From positions 105,150,485 through 105,214,484 of the forward strand of contig OZ023273.1 in NCBI GenBank assembly GCA_964007475.1: a stretch of 64,000 bases of DNA, given 5' to 3'. Source of the DNA: Hybos culiciformis. Taxonomy: Eukaryota; Arthropoda; Insecta; Diptera; Hybotidae. Position 1 is the first letter of the stretch; each line of letters starts with the position of its first letter. A model generated the notes under the pieces. The model had not been told where the DNA came from and ran no database searches. It was given only the letters and a program-made list of their open reading frames with translations. Of the stretch, positions 37,301 to 45,721 are shown in pieces. Both the position numbers and the translations under genes were made by a program.

Positions 37301-40300
37301 AATTTTCATACAAAATTTTGACAAATAGTCATCCATTTCTATTATAGATCCTGTGAGATAGACCGATTCACAATCTTTCACAAAACATCGAGGAGCCATT
37401 ATTAAAAAACAAATGAATTAATAAAAAACACAACTGAAATGTAAAATATTAAAAATTATCTGCTCTTTATCAAAATTTGAATTTTTAAAACTTCACTTAT
37501 CAAAATATTATTATCAAACTTTGTATATATTTTTCAAATCAAAAACGGAAATATCTCGAAAAAACCTTTACCAAAAATGTTTTTAAAAATAACATTCACT
37601 ACCGATGCCAATATTATTAGAAAAAAATGTACAGTTCATAATGCCCCAAGAACGTATGTAACCGGCCTGTGTTTCTTTTTTTTCTCAGTCATGGTTAGCT
37701 ATAAAAAAAATGTGAATTGGAAAAACATCTGATTTTCTACTTGTGCTACACTTTTTTCATTCAATACATAGACAACTAAATATATATAGTTAATATATAT
37801 ATGGTGGGAGTGATATTATTTTTGTGTATGAATTACGCAGTTCTCATTTTTTTTTTCATTTTTTTTTTTGTATTTGTCTGTATTGAAATATTTTGAAAGA
37901 TATTATTTTTGTTTGGGTATTACGTAATATTCAATACGAAACATCTAAATGATTTCATTATTTACGCTGATGCATCTAAATGATTTCATTATTCACGCAG
38001 ATGCATCTAAATGATTTCATGTGTATTGACGCATATAATATTCCATTTAGTGATCTAAATTCTATAGCACTAAATACAACATACCGATCACATACGCATT
38101 AAAATTTATATAAACAATTTGACGGGATTAAAAAAAATTGTACGGAAAAAAATAAGAAAAGTACAGCCAAGCCAAATGACTATTTCGCATAGTTCTAAAA
38201 AATTCTAAAACGCTTTTAAAAATTTATCAAATGTTAATGGTAATTTTGAATTAAAAGCCATTTTGATTTTTAAGTAACTAACAAAAAAAATGTAAGTAAA
38301 AAAATTTTTTTAAGAAAGATGCTTTCTATTGAAGAGCCATAAAAAGTTAAAAATAAGAATTTATTCTTGCAAGGTCTTGATATTAAATGTTCAAACTATT
38401 TTAAAAAGTGTTCGAGACTAATAAGCTGAGTTTGCTCATTAGATATTGATTTGGTACATTGAAAAGGTCTCGAACGCTTTTTAAAATAGTTTGAACATTT
38501 AACACCAAAACCTTGCAAGAATAAATTTTTATTTTTAAATTTTTATGGCTCTTCGATAGAAAGCATCTTTCTTAAAAATTTTTTTTTACTTATATTTTTT
38601 TTGTATATTATTTTGTGTTTATTTTTACTTAGTAAAAATAAATATTCTTAATTGCAAATTGTTTGAAGTAAGCAATAAATAATTAAATCAATTCACTGGT
38701 TAATAATTCATCGTATAGCAGTACACACCTTATAGTATTCATCGTTATATGGTCTCATATGATGAATTCGTCATACGGTGAATCCCATTTTTAGAATATT
38801 GCTGCAGTATTCGCCGTATAATAATTATTATATATGTAGTATATATAAAACCATCTACTGTAAATTTAACTGAATTAAAAAAAAAATAGTTTTTCTCAGC
38901 TCATATACCTAGTTTACATGATAGTCCAACCGTGGTTGAGTCGAAATGTGGTTGAAAAGAGATCAAGCGTTTATATGATGTAGTCGAAAAGCATGTGGTT
39001 GAACTGTGGATGAATTGAGTTTGAAAATGACAAGATCATATAAAAAAAGAAACAAAACAAACAGCTGTTGCTTATTTTTAACCGGGTTAACCGTTTACAT
39101 GGATAGAGTTAACTTAACCGAGCAAATTTCTTGGGTTGAGTCAGGTTAACCCATGTTAACTCTATCACCATTTACATGTAGTTGAACCGTAGTTGTACCC
39201 GGTTTCAACTTTCCATGTAAACTAGGTTTAATAGTGCTGCTTTTCCCAAAAAGTTTTGCAATAAAAATGTTTTGAATAAAAATATTGCAAATGTACTTGT
39301 TAGTGTAATTTCATGTCAAAAATAAATGACCATATGTTTGTAATATTTTTATTCCAAAAACTCTTTCGGGATAAGGACTAACATTCGTGAAATAATGTTA
39401 CTCGATTTAACTCTTCCTATAAAAAATATATATCCAATTATTTTTCAAAAAGAACAAAAATTTATAGGAGTTCTATTTTTGGAGATTTTTTAAAAATACT
39501 AAAATTTTAATTTGAAACTTCATTTGTAATAATTTTTTATGTTGTGTTTAATTAAATTTTCTTTTTTTCTCTATTTTCAGGAGCATGAAAAAACTTGCAG
39601 CCCGGTCGTTGAAGATGATGACGATGTAATTCTTATTTCCGAAAATGACGAAATAATGAATAAATTAGAATCAGAGGAAAAATCATCAGAAAATATAGTT
39701 ATAAACTCAGGCGAACAAAATAAACAAAGTGATTTCCTATTTTTAAATTTTCAATTAAAAAGCTATGACTCTACAAATAGACCTAATCGTGCCGAAATAT
39801 TCTCTGCTACCAAAGACGTGAACGAAACCGTTTTTCTCAGCAAGAAAGAAAAACTCATAGCTGCTGCAATCGGACGCCGTAATCGAAACGTGTATCAGTT
39901 TTCACGCACCGCGACCATTCCATTTTCATCGCCAGCTGGTCAGTTATTAATAAAGACTAATAAAAATACAATAACAGATGAATACGTAGAGGAGCGTTTG
40001 GATCGAATTGATAGATTCTGTTCTGCAATAGCAGTACAAACAAGGGAAGAATCACCAGGCCCAGTTATGCGTTCTAGGCCTTTATCAATAAAGCGTAGAT
40101 CATCTGCACAAATAATGTGTACATTTAAGAAACCACAAGAATATCCAATACATATTTATAAATTTCCTAGACGTTCTTACCGTAGTGAAAATCGAACTCA
40201 ATCAGTGAAGTTCCTAAATGACTTATTAGCAAAACGTTGTCGACCAATATCCGTTCGTGTTCGCAAAATTATAGAGGCTGAAGTAATTAGAAAACGCAAA

Positions 40301-40666
40301 ATTAACTCAAATTTAAATATAAAATTAATACGTCGACAAGGTGATTCCGGTTGGAAAATACGGCAGAAGGCACAGTTAGTAGTAGATACAATAGATTTAT
40401 GTTCATCAGATGAAGAAACCGATAGTGGAAATGGGAGTACTGGATCGACCCAAATAAATTCATTTGTGCCGCAAATCGTTTTAGATGAAGACAGTATTGA
40501 TCCACAAGCAACACATAAACAATCGAAACCAGAATTGCAAAACGTAATTACGACATTTAATTCAGATATAACAATAACGCCAATTAGAAAAATTTTACAT
40601 TCGCATCCTGATAATATTAATTTTGGTATTAGCAATAGTAATATTAATACTAGTAACAGTAATAAT

Positions 40667-40731
<65 letters not shown>

Positions 40732-41254
40732 TAGTAATATTAATAATAATAGTAGCAATAATAATAACAATAATGATAATGATAATGAACTGAATCAGCA
40801 AAAATATGAAGGAAATTTTTTATTATCCCCGCAACAAGTTTTAAATTGTGGTTCTTCAAATGCCAAACCATTACAGCCCTCAGTATTTTTATTTTCAAAT
40901 AATTTCTCTACTGCACCAACAACAGTTTTAGCAATGCCACAAAGATCAAATCAACAGAGTAATCAAGAAAATTTTGTAGATACTACGTCACCTCTATTAA
41001 TTGCAAGTGTATCATCGCCATCATTCAATAACACTAATTTAAGCTCAAATAATAATATGGATTGTACAAACCTGGTGATTACTCCTTCAGCAACCAGAAG
41101 CACCCTAAATTCAACAATAAGATCAAAAAATAAACAGAACTCAACCTCTAAAGTGTTACAAAATTTAAATCTTATGCAACATTATGATGGAGTTTCTATA
41201 AGTAATAAAATTAGTTCACCCAATCGAACACTATCTATAGATTTAACATTGTAA
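13337..41254 (+). CDS. NRF1/EWG-like nuclear zinc-finger protein (four exons, 759 aa)
   Basis: Coding exons are 13337-13582, 21531-21728, 23459-23620 and 39581-41254. All joins are phase 0. Introns are about 7.9, 1.7 and 16 kb. A 5' UTR segment begins at an acceptor before 13301, so an upstream untranslated exon is implied. Residues 60-110 (EPEWWPEDIKF, then NWPQKLKEIVRICYHFH and a Leu/Phe-rich stretch) resemble the C-terminal part of the NRF1/erect-wing DNA-binding domain (WWPEDVPF... and LRTIVKNCYKxH). C188-x2-C191-x12-H204-x3-C208 forms a C2HC zinc finger split by intron 3. Residues 211-221 (acidic, then VILIS) and about 468-480 (VDTIDLCSSDEE) look like SUMO-interacting motifs, and basic patches suggest a nuclear protein. 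An Asn-rich tract fills about 555-605. I cannot name the orthologue; a chromatin or transcription role is inference. Confidence 0.82.
14130..15340. repeat. TG microsatellite plus ~150-bp tandem repeat array
   Basis: 14150-14340 is a (TG)n tract interrupted by CG and TATG. It is followed, to about 15320, by six to seven copies of a unit containing GTGTCGATGCCAAAGTGCAT, GTCATCGATGACAAAG, TGTGCAAAATTTCAGCTCGA, ATACCGGGAAGTGGGTCAAT and TTTGACTTTCTAAGTTTG. The TG tract is the expanded version of the short TGTGTG at the start of each unit. Overlapping His-Thr or Cys-Val reading frames are artefacts. Confidence 0.85.
15430..15912. mobile_element. Foldback element made of ATCCCGGAA short repeats (copy 1)
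   Basis: The left half (15430-15640) is a run of 17-21-bp units carrying AAATCCCGGAA; the right half (15745-15890) carries the reverse complement TTCCGGGATT units. Ends are GGTCTAGACCCCGGAAGCC and GGGATTTTCGACTCCGTGC. Copy 2 at 28540-29256 has the same ends in reverse order, so the two are inverted relative to each other. Confidence 0.8.
16366..16850. mobile_element. hAT-type element with 8-bp duplication
   Basis: A 485-bp element starts CAGGAGTGTCATACCTCCCGC and ends TATGACATCCCTG. It is flanked by perfect duplications CTTCTAGA at 16358-16365 and 16851-16858. Subterminal CCCGC motifs occur at both ends. A 65-aa frame inside (16610-16807) may be a transposase remnant but was not recognised. 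Confidence 0.85.
16860..17466. other. Repeat-derived intronic DNA with a hairpin
   Basis: 16935-16990 holds three copies of the short repeat CGTGGTTCCATG. 17202-17299 is a hairpin whose arms read TTGTTGTGAATTTCAAATACACGC and inverse around a ten-base centre. The remainder resembles decayed transposon sequence. No exon is seen. Confidence 0.55.
17467..17520 (+). repeat. SINE-like tail motif next to array 1
   Basis: The string TTTTACCCTCTACCAAA...GCGGCTAAAGAAGTATAAAC followed by TTCAAAA recurs at 20126-20180 and 20855-20907. GAAGT...ACTTC in it can form a small hairpin. Here only the tail is present, and a satellite-like array begins at its end. Confidence 0.65.
17527..19360. repeat. Satellite-like array, about 18 copies of a ~100-bp unit
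   Basis: Each unit reads TTTCGTATATTTTGCTCCGG, CACGACCTAACCGTAGCTCC, CCACCCAAAA, a T-run, CAGTTAATATTAATTTCACC, GGAGCTACCTAT and an A-run. About 18 copies occur in direct orientation, 93-111 bp apart, differing mainly in the A/T runs. Each monomer contains an internal inverted pair GTAGCTCC/GGAGCTAC. Open frames across the array (for example 18634-18984) have no coding meaning. Confidence 0.9.
19411..19490 (-). repeat. tRNA-derived sequence (Tyr-like), not a functional tRNA gene
   Basis: On the minus strand an A box (TGGCTTAGTGG), a paired TCAGA/TCTGA anticodon stem with GTA in the loop, and a B box (GGTTCGATTCC) are in the correct order and spacing. The acceptor stem and most of the T stem do not pair, so it is a SINE head or tRNA pseudogene. 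The right half of the same head is found at 20731-20760 in the plus orientation, which supports a repeat family. Confidence 0.7.
19521..20068. mobile_element. pogo/Tigger-like MITE
   Basis: The right end, read inward on the minus strand, is CAGGCATACCTCGATTAACG, nearly the signature terminus of pogo/Tigger transposons. The left end is AGTAATACCTCGTTTAGCGC. TA dinucleotides flank both ends (19519-19520, 20069-20070), as expected for Tc1/mariner insertions. AGCGC motifs repeat just inside both ends. About 548 bp, AT-rich interior, no transposase. Confidence 0.7.
20071..20180 (+). repeat. SINE-like body and tail (copy 2)
   Basis: GATGACGATTCTGAGAAAAA, ATGAAAATGGATTTTTACCC and CGCCGCTAAAGAAGTATAAAC match the copy at 20810-20907. 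It runs straight into the second tandem array at 20201. The pogo-like element sits immediately upstream and may have split this copy from its tRNA-like head. Confidence 0.65.
20201..20728. repeat. Second tandem array, 2.4 copies of a ~218-bp unit
   Basis: Units start at 20201, 20417 and 20638 (third partial) with GGCCGGGTCGACCCTACTCC, followed by CTACCCAAAATTTTAAGCC, TTATTTCATCG and then a half-similar second block AGGAGACCCC...GATCCAAAATTTTCATGCCGG. The two half-units and the monomer of the 17.5-kb array share the order 'CGACC - CTCC - CCCAAAATTTT - TTTCA(T/C)CG', suggesting a common ancestor. Minus-strand ORFs here are not genes. Confidence 0.85.
20731..20907 (+). repeat. tRNA-derived SINE-like repeat (copy 3)
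   Basis: It begins with the 3' half of a tRNA-like head (GTCTGAAGGTGCCAGGTTCG, a B box), continues with a duplicated GATGACG(G)ATTCTCAG body, and ends in ACCCTCTACCAAA...CGCCGCTAAAGAAGTATAAAC. Its head matches the minus-strand head at 19411-19490. Head plus body plus conserved tail is the SINE layout; the 5' head half is missing. Confidence 0.6.
21766..21900. mobile_element. Short MITE in intron 2 of the NRF1-like gene
   Basis: Termini CTATCCACAAACATCAGTCAC and GTGACTGGTGTGTGTGAATAG are inverted repeats of about 26 bp with a few mismatches, 135 bp apart. It lies only 38 bp after the splice donor of exon 2. No coding content. Confidence 0.65.
22418..22489. repeat. Short tandem duplication
   Basis: CCAAGAAATAGAAGAATTTT followed by CAAATTGGAAA is present twice in direct order with a period of about 35 bp. 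Nothing else is recognised in the surrounding intron (21901-23458), which is AT-rich. Confidence 0.7.
23851..24084. mobile_element. MITE with perfect 20-bp inverted termini
   Basis: TTGAAAGTGGTTTAAGTCCA (23851-23870) is repeated exactly in reverse complement at 24065-24084. The 234-bp interval is AT-rich and non-coding. It abuts the LINE-like fragment that follows. Confidence 0.65.
24085..24351 (+). mobile_element. Probable 3' end of a non-LTR retrotransposon
   Basis: A higher-GC stretch encodes, to a stop at 24261, a peptide ending in LFPTAGG...IYDLHRFKKSVNDYLLTVP. This resembles the 'VFP...YNL-x-x-FK-x-x-V-x-x-L' ending common in insect LINE reverse-transcriptase ORFs. It is followed by about 75 bp of unique sequence and an A-tail at 24336-24351. 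The combination suggests a 5'-truncated LINE. Family placement is inference; no catalytic domain is present. Confidence 0.4.
24352..24897 (-). mobile_element. 5'-truncated hAT element with transposase remnant
   Basis: It is homologous to the complete element at 31417-32124 (same AGAGGAGAAGGCAATATTTA, GGGATCCAAATTC and GATCGACCGGTAGATCG segments) and ends GTTATTGACATCTCTG. On the minus strand 24518-24727 encodes FPFDRN...LQSEIITLQNDIYIK...FWKYLAEHKYPNL. This matches in style the C-terminal dimerisation region of ZBED5/GTF2IRD2-type hAT-derived proteins. It is a fragment, not a host gene. Confidence 0.6.
24900..26320. other. AT-rich intronic DNA
   Basis: No exon or clear repeat is seen. 25480-25620 is slightly less AT-rich and may be decayed transposon sequence. 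Confidence 0.4.
26526..26949. mobile_element. Nested copy of the TGCCT(C/T)GA element
   Basis: Termini TGCCTTGAGCACAGCTAATA and TATTAGCTGTGCTCAAGGCA are the same family as the enclosing element. Its right part (AGCTGTGAACAGGTTTCCGGAACATTCC) also matches the outer right end. Confidence 0.7.
26717..27110. repeat. Tandem duplication of ~225 bp
   Basis: AAGAATTGACTACGTCACAA through TTGCTTTCAGGTAAAATTAG (26725-26885) recurs as AAGAATTGATTACATCACAA through TTGCTTTCAGATAAAATTAG (26951-27105). The duplication creates a 156-aa ORF with a repeated peptide, which I do not regard as a gene because it consists only of repeated transposon DNA. Confidence 0.75.
28081..28158. repeat. Perfect-stem hairpin
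   Basis: TAAAAGCACATTGGACAAGTGATTTGAATCG is followed after a short loop by its inverse ending GACCAATGAGCTTTTA. A third copy of GGTCAAGTGATTTGAATCGTACTCTA lies at 28267-28292. Confidence 0.75.
28540..29256. mobile_element. Foldback element made of ATCCCGGAA short repeats (copy 2)
   Basis: Ends GGTCTAATGCCCCGAGTCG and GGCTTCCGGGGCTTAGACC form terminal inverted repeats. The left half is AATCCCGGAA units, the right half TTCCGGGATTTT units. The middle contains three direct repeats of ACTTTGGC(T/C)CGCGTAGCCAT with GGTTTTAATC and CCCCGCAGG. It is the inverted relative of 15430-15912. Confidence 0.8.
29496..30253. mobile_element. MITE with AGTGCTTCTCCC termini
   Basis: AGTGCTTCTCCCAGGAT at 29496 and ATCCTGGGAGAAGCACT ending 30253 are exact inverse, followed inward by TTTCT(T)GAATAAAAATATT at both ends. 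The interior is a run of short alternating motifs (CGCTCTTTGGGAACGAAAT, TTTCACTCCTT). Related ends are seen near 21155 and 33010. Confidence 0.75.
30429..30593. repeat. Imperfect palindrome, 165 bp
   Basis: TATACACACAAACACATAGACAC on the left faces GTGTCTATGTGTTTGTGTGTATAC on the right, with TTAACTAAATTTGTTA matched outside by TAACAAATTTTGTTAA. The tip is GAGACCGAAGGTCGAG. Non-coding. Confidence 0.8.
31417..32124 (-). mobile_element. hAT element nested in the 3.65-kb element
   Basis: Starts CAGGGGTGTCAA, ends TTGACACCTCAG, with a perfect 8-bp duplication TTCTATAT (31409-31416, 32125-32132). CAGGGGTGTCAA is a widely seen hAT terminus. The minus-strand frame 31711-32025 encodes a decayed version of the transposase C-terminal region also found at 24518-24727. 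It is an internally deleted, inactive copy. Confidence 0.85.
32217..32470. repeat. Partial copy of the CGACATTATT repeat element
   Basis: CCCGAAACAATTTATACAGAC and alternating (G)TATAAATAATGTCG units match the left end of the element at 33045-34040. No right end is present. Confidence 0.7.
33403..33550. repeat. GC-rich hairpin, copy 1
   Basis: The left arm AAGCAAAAGGGGAAGGGG, GGCGGCGGGCGGGCGG, TTGGTCAGTGGGATTTGCGG faces its near-perfect inverse around GCTGGCGCCAGC at about 33468-33480. It is strikingly GC-rich for this AT-rich window. Confidence 0.9.
33580..33710. repeat. GC-rich hairpin, copy 2
   Basis: The same core, GGGCGGCGGGCGGGCGG followed by TTGGTCAGTGGGATTTGCGG and its inverse, with different outer arms (GAGGTACACACCGG / CGTGTGTCTACCTC). 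Centre near 33645. Confidence 0.9.
34852..35035. mobile_element. MITE with TACGGCGTAAAA termini
   Basis: TACGGCGTAAAACACTGGGAAAGTT at the left is inverted at the right as AACTTTCCCAGTATTTTACGCCGTA. The interior has several ACGCGCGTAA motifs. A 33-bp part of it (from TGCTAGAGATAGAGTCGACG, 34879) recurs inverted at 36178-36210. Confidence 0.8.
35158..35396. repeat. AT-only near-perfect palindrome
   Basis: About 100-bp arms (AAATAAAAAAGTTCATAAAT... and inverse) around a short centre near 35275. Almost no mismatch is visible. It sits between the element at 34852 and the palindrome at 35449. Confidence 0.85.
35449..36015. mobile_element. Long palindromic element with GC-rich core
   Basis: Left AGTGCAGTTTATGGGAACCA and right TGGTTCCCATAAACTGCACT are exact inverse. 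The arms stay highly similar for about 280 bp (GCTGAAACTTGGAGG, CGGAGATAGGGCCC, AAAGTTTTCATACA). The centre (35653-35812) is the third copy of the GC-rich hairpin. Related arms without the GC core occur at 46245-46625 and 46980-47320. Confidence 0.85.
36169..36313. repeat. ACGCGCG repeat segment inverted relative to 34852-35035
   Basis: 36178-36210 is the inverse of 34879-34911, and ACGCGCGTGAAT recurs at 36303. The two segments bracket the palindromes at 35158 and 35449, giving an outer inverted repeat. Confidence 0.65.
36314..38280. other. AT-rich intronic DNA
   Basis: No exon is recognised. 37939-38033 holds three direct copies of a ~31-bp unit ATGCATCTAAATGATTTCAT with TATTCACGCAG. The rest shows nothing. 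Confidence 0.5.
38281..38603. mobile_element. Foldback element, complete copy
   Basis: Arms of about 145 bp (AAGTAAAAAAATTTTTTTAAG, GATGCTTTCTATTGAAGAGCC, AATTTATTCTTGCAAGGTCTT and inverses) surround a loop with AATAAGCTGAGTTTGCTCATT. The copy at 12804-13010 is a truncated relative. Confidence 0.85.
38908..39226. mobile_element. MITE with CCTAGTTTACATG termini
   Basis: CCTAGTTTACATG at 38908 is matched by CATGTAAACTAGG ending at 39226. Subterminal CAACC(G/A)TGGTTGA and GTTGAACCGTAGTTG motifs are present. It lies 350 bp upstream of the last exon of the NRF1-like gene. Confidence 0.7.
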
Positions 41255-41736
41255 AAACTTTCAAATTGCATAAATTATTTTTTGGAAATGGGAAAGCACA
41301 TTGAATGATAATTTTTGGAATGAAATTACACATAAATATTATACAAAATTATATGGATGTGAAGAGAACTACGTTTTTGATCCTTGATTTTACAGCGATA
41401 TACTTATGTTATTTGCGTAGGGACTCTCGAAAAAGCGTAGCCACAAAACTTACTGAAAAATCGTGAATAATAGTTTTGCATATTTTCACAGCTATTAAAA
41501 TATTTATATTCAAAAGTCTTAAAATCAAGATCGATAGTGATATTACACTACTATAATCGAATCTTTATTATATGCTTTACTGAATGATCTATGTTCAAAC
41601 AGATAAGTTGACGTACATAATTCGCAGGGTTCGATTTAAAAATAAGTACAAAATATAACAGAAGAAGAAAAAATGTTTTTAGTTATTATAAATTAAGTTT
41701 TAAATACTATACACCATCCTCTTAAAAAAAATATAA

Positions 41737-41762
41737 AATAAAATAACTTCATGAAAATAAAG
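41737..41762 (+). terminator. Candidate polyadenylation signals of the NRF1-like gene
   Basis: AATAAA occurs at 41737 and 41757, about 490-510 bp after the stop codon. In such AT-rich DNA the hexamer is common, so the true cleavage site is uncertain. Confidence 0.35.
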
Positions 41763-44700
41763 ACTAATGTTTTATAAGCTATTATGATATTATATATTAT
41801 TATTATGATATTCCTATTACGCCTATTATTAAGAGTGAGTTTTTAAACTAGCACAAATTCTTCAACCATTTGAATTTTCTTAAAACTTCTTACATTGCTT
41901 TACTTTTGTATTTAAGGCAAATTTAAAAAAGAAGCGAAATGATATTTATACTTAGATTAAATTTGTCAGATGTACTTTTGGATATCCTTTATTTAATTTT
42001 TTCAACACAAAAAGTCCTTTAAAGATTTATTTTATCAGAAATCTTCATTATCGTTAAAAAAAATGTGTGTACATACCTATATCCATATTGGTCTCCATCC
42101 TTTTTAAATTAGGATTGATAGATTTCTTTTGAGATCATAACATTTTGACATTTTAAGCGGGTTAGTAAACATTCAAATGTATTTCTTTCGAAATCAATTT
42201 CTTTTTCAAAAAATATATCTGAGAATCCCATGTTTCAATGGCATATGCAATTTCTATCAATATTTTCTTTACTTAAAGGGTTGAAGAAGTTCTGATTAAT
42301 TAAATGTAGATATTTAGCTTGTAAAATGTATTATTTTGAATTTATTTAATTCTAGATTTTTGTTATGTACATAAAATATTGTTAAAAGACTAGGAATTCG
42401 GTTATTTTCTACTTTAAGGAAGAAACTTTTTAATTAAAAAAAATAAAAAAATATCATTAAATTGATTTATAGTTTTCCACTGCTTCAATTTTCAACTTAT
42501 CTGATAATAAGACGACTTGATCTTGTATAACTATAATAATTCGAATTTCAAAACCTCTATGCTTTTTTTTTTGCACAATCTTTTTTCCGAAATTGTCGAA
42601 TTATTTATATAATAAAAAAGTACGAGGCAACAATTTTAAGAATTCTTCTAATTGATGCTTTGAGAAAGAATTGAGAATAAGATGAGTTGTGATGATAATT
42701 TCCAATAAAATCGTTTTTTTTTATTTATTTTCTTTACAATAATAATAAAAAATTCATTCAAAATTAAAATTGTTTTCTATCAATATCGTTATTAAATTAA
42801 TACATAGTTCGGATTTGCAGCTAAAAACTATCTGCACTTTTTAAATTCGTTATTAAGTTTTATATAATTTTGAAAATTAAAAATATATTTGATAAATTGA
42901 TAAGTAAAAAATTTATTTTTTTATAAATTCTTTGATGAGCAGCACTAATAAGACATTTTTATCGAAAATGAGAATAATTTTTGAATATCTAACATGGAAA
43001 CATATGATACAAGTTGATCTAAATGATAAACTGATATTATAGGAAAAATGAAATTGCTTATCATATTAGTGTCACTCATCTCAAGAAATATTTATGAACT
43101 TTGTTTTAACACAATAAGAATGTTGGGCACATTTTATAGATCAAAATTTTATATGAAATTCATAAAATATCAATTCAAAAAATAACATTTTGAAGTAATC
43201 ATTGGCGTTTTAGCAGTGTGTCACGAAAAACTAGAACAGAGAAAATATGAAACTGAATGGAAGCATTTGGATCTATAAAAAGGCCCTAATAAGTATAATA
43301 TTTCTAATAAAATATTTAAAGTAGGAAACTGTTTTTTTTTTAATAAGGTTCATAATTTTGTAATTATTTAATATTTAAATATTTCCAAAGTAAGGAAATC
43401 TTTTTATTTACTCTTTTAACAAATGTTTTGCATCAATATAAAAATCTAAGGACTTAAATTTAGTTGCAAACGCTAAAAAAATAAATACTTAATATACACA
43501 ATTTCGATTGAAAATCCTGGGATTCAACTTTAAAAAAAAAATCATATACAAAAATAAATACAAGGATTGAAAAAAAATGTGTGAACAAATTTTGGACGGT
43601 TACTGTTGCCTGCTAATCGAGAATTGGAATTTTTTTATGTACCTTTTTAAATTAATTAAAATTCATTGAAGAATAATTTGAGGGTTAAAGGTTTTATGTT
43701 AAAACTGGTTCAAATCAAAAATTTCACTCAAATGTTTTCTGTATAGGTACTTAATCTACTTGGTAACACATATTTTTTCAAAACATATCTTTGGTTAATG
43801 TAGGCTCAAAATATGTAATGAGCACTTATTTTCAATGAATGTTAATCGTGTTTAATTATTATTAATTATTATTGTAAATCTGAATGTGTGTCAAATGCAA
43901 ACACACATGATGTGTCAATTACATTTTGTGATTAAATAGGTTTAACCATTATGGGATTCGATGTAATAAAAGGTTGAAGTGAAACAAAAAACTATCGAAA
44001 CGGTTTTAAAGTGAAAGAAGCTTTTTGGTTATATATTACAGAAAATAGACGAGTTAAATGTTTATTTAAATGGTTTTCCAACACAATGTCACGAAGTTGA
44101 AAAAAAAACTATGTCATCAATCCTACAAGCTATTAAATTTCGAGTTGTCCAACTCAAGTTGAATAAACATTCAATTTGTCTATGTCATGCTTAACAAGTG
44201 TCGACCTTATTTATAGCTCAAAACCATTTATATTCTTATTTAAGAAAAAAAATGTTTGCTTAAATTTAAAAAAACCAATGCGTTAATACCTACTTGTCCG
44301 GAAATATATTTAGTACAAAATTTTCCATAATTAAGTAGATGATAAATGAGTGATAAAAATGTTAACAATTTTCTAAATTTGTAGGAGAAAATTATTTTTT
44401 TTCCTAAATCCTTCTTTGTACCATATTTTATGTTTTAGTTAACATTTACGATTTCAGAAATCAAGATATTGTAATAAATAATATTCTTATAATAAGTTAA
44501 CAAAATACTAGAAAGTAATCATCCACCGGATGGGTGGTTCACCTTTATGTTTGAAAATTAAAAATAATATATAATACAATTGTTCTGTTTAATAGATTAC
44601 AAAAAAAGAGTTTCATTTTACATCGGGTATCATAATTAATAGACCTAAAATTTTATTTTAAATTTTATTTTTCAGTTTAATTTTTGTAAATATTTATATA

Positions 44701-45721
44701 AATCAAATTTCTTTTATTATTTGCTAAAAATGTAAATTTTATTTTAAAATTTTTAGAGTCCATCGAATGTAAAATAAATTATAAACATCCTCATAAAACT
44801 TCATAAAATTTTATAATTATTTATTTTAGTTAAAATAATTTTTAGGTAGTATTTTATATGTAACTAATTAGGAATATTTTTATTTTTAATTCAAAACATT
44901 TTCAGAAAGCTAGATATTTTTTCTAGGCATTGTAATTGTAAAAATAGATATTAATATAAAGAAATTATTTATATATGTATTTTTTTCCAAAATATAATAT
45001 TTGGTTAAATAAGAATACATATTAAATAACACTTACTAAAAAAATGAAAAATAATGAATTTAAAATTGGGAATAAATGTAAAAAAAAACAATTATTAATA
45101 ATCAATGAATATATTATTAAAGTAAATCAATATATACAAAGAAATACTGGTTTTATTTAAAAAAAAATCAAAACTGAATTATATTTTCTCACTTTCCTAA
45201 TTATAGCAAACATCCAGCATTGAAGTTCATTCCGGTTAAGCATTCCTGATAAATAATCATATTAGCACTTTTCTTATTAAATTATACAATTTGAACTATT
45301 TGGTAGAAATAACAAGATATTCAAAGAACAGAAAGACGTTTTATCTCAACCTCAACTGTTGTTGCATTGACAAAATATAAGTAAAGTTTGTTGGTTTGGA
45401 TATTTATTTATTTTATTTGTTAATCAACTATCATTTAATATTTGTTTTAAAATTGTTAATCAATTGAAATTTGTATTAAAAATTAGTTTTTTAAACATGT
45501 TATTTTTACTTTTTAAAACATGTCAATTCATTAAACAACTTTAGACCATTATACACATTAGCATATTTTTTGATTATCAATATCTTCTACTGTGTAATGG
45601 ATCAATGAATTATCCGCAAACAATATCAATTTCGCAAGGCAATGCTAAGTTCATGCCAACAACAAAACAGACACTTGAGGAACAGTTAACAGCACATCTA
45701 TCTATTGCTTTCGCAGCGAAA
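41763..45721. other. AT-rich intergenic DNA
   Basis: No exon or clear repeat is seen up to 45600. 45605-45721 is less AT-rich and carries an open frame beginning MNYPQTISISQGNAKFM that is cut off by the repeat starting at 45722; it was not recognised as part of any gene. Confidence 0.45.

Noticed and set aside
40198..40801. Minus-strand Leu-rich and Ile-rich ORFs (190 and 68 aa)
   Set aside because: Antisense of the Asn codon (AAT) tract in the last exon of the NRF1-like gene.
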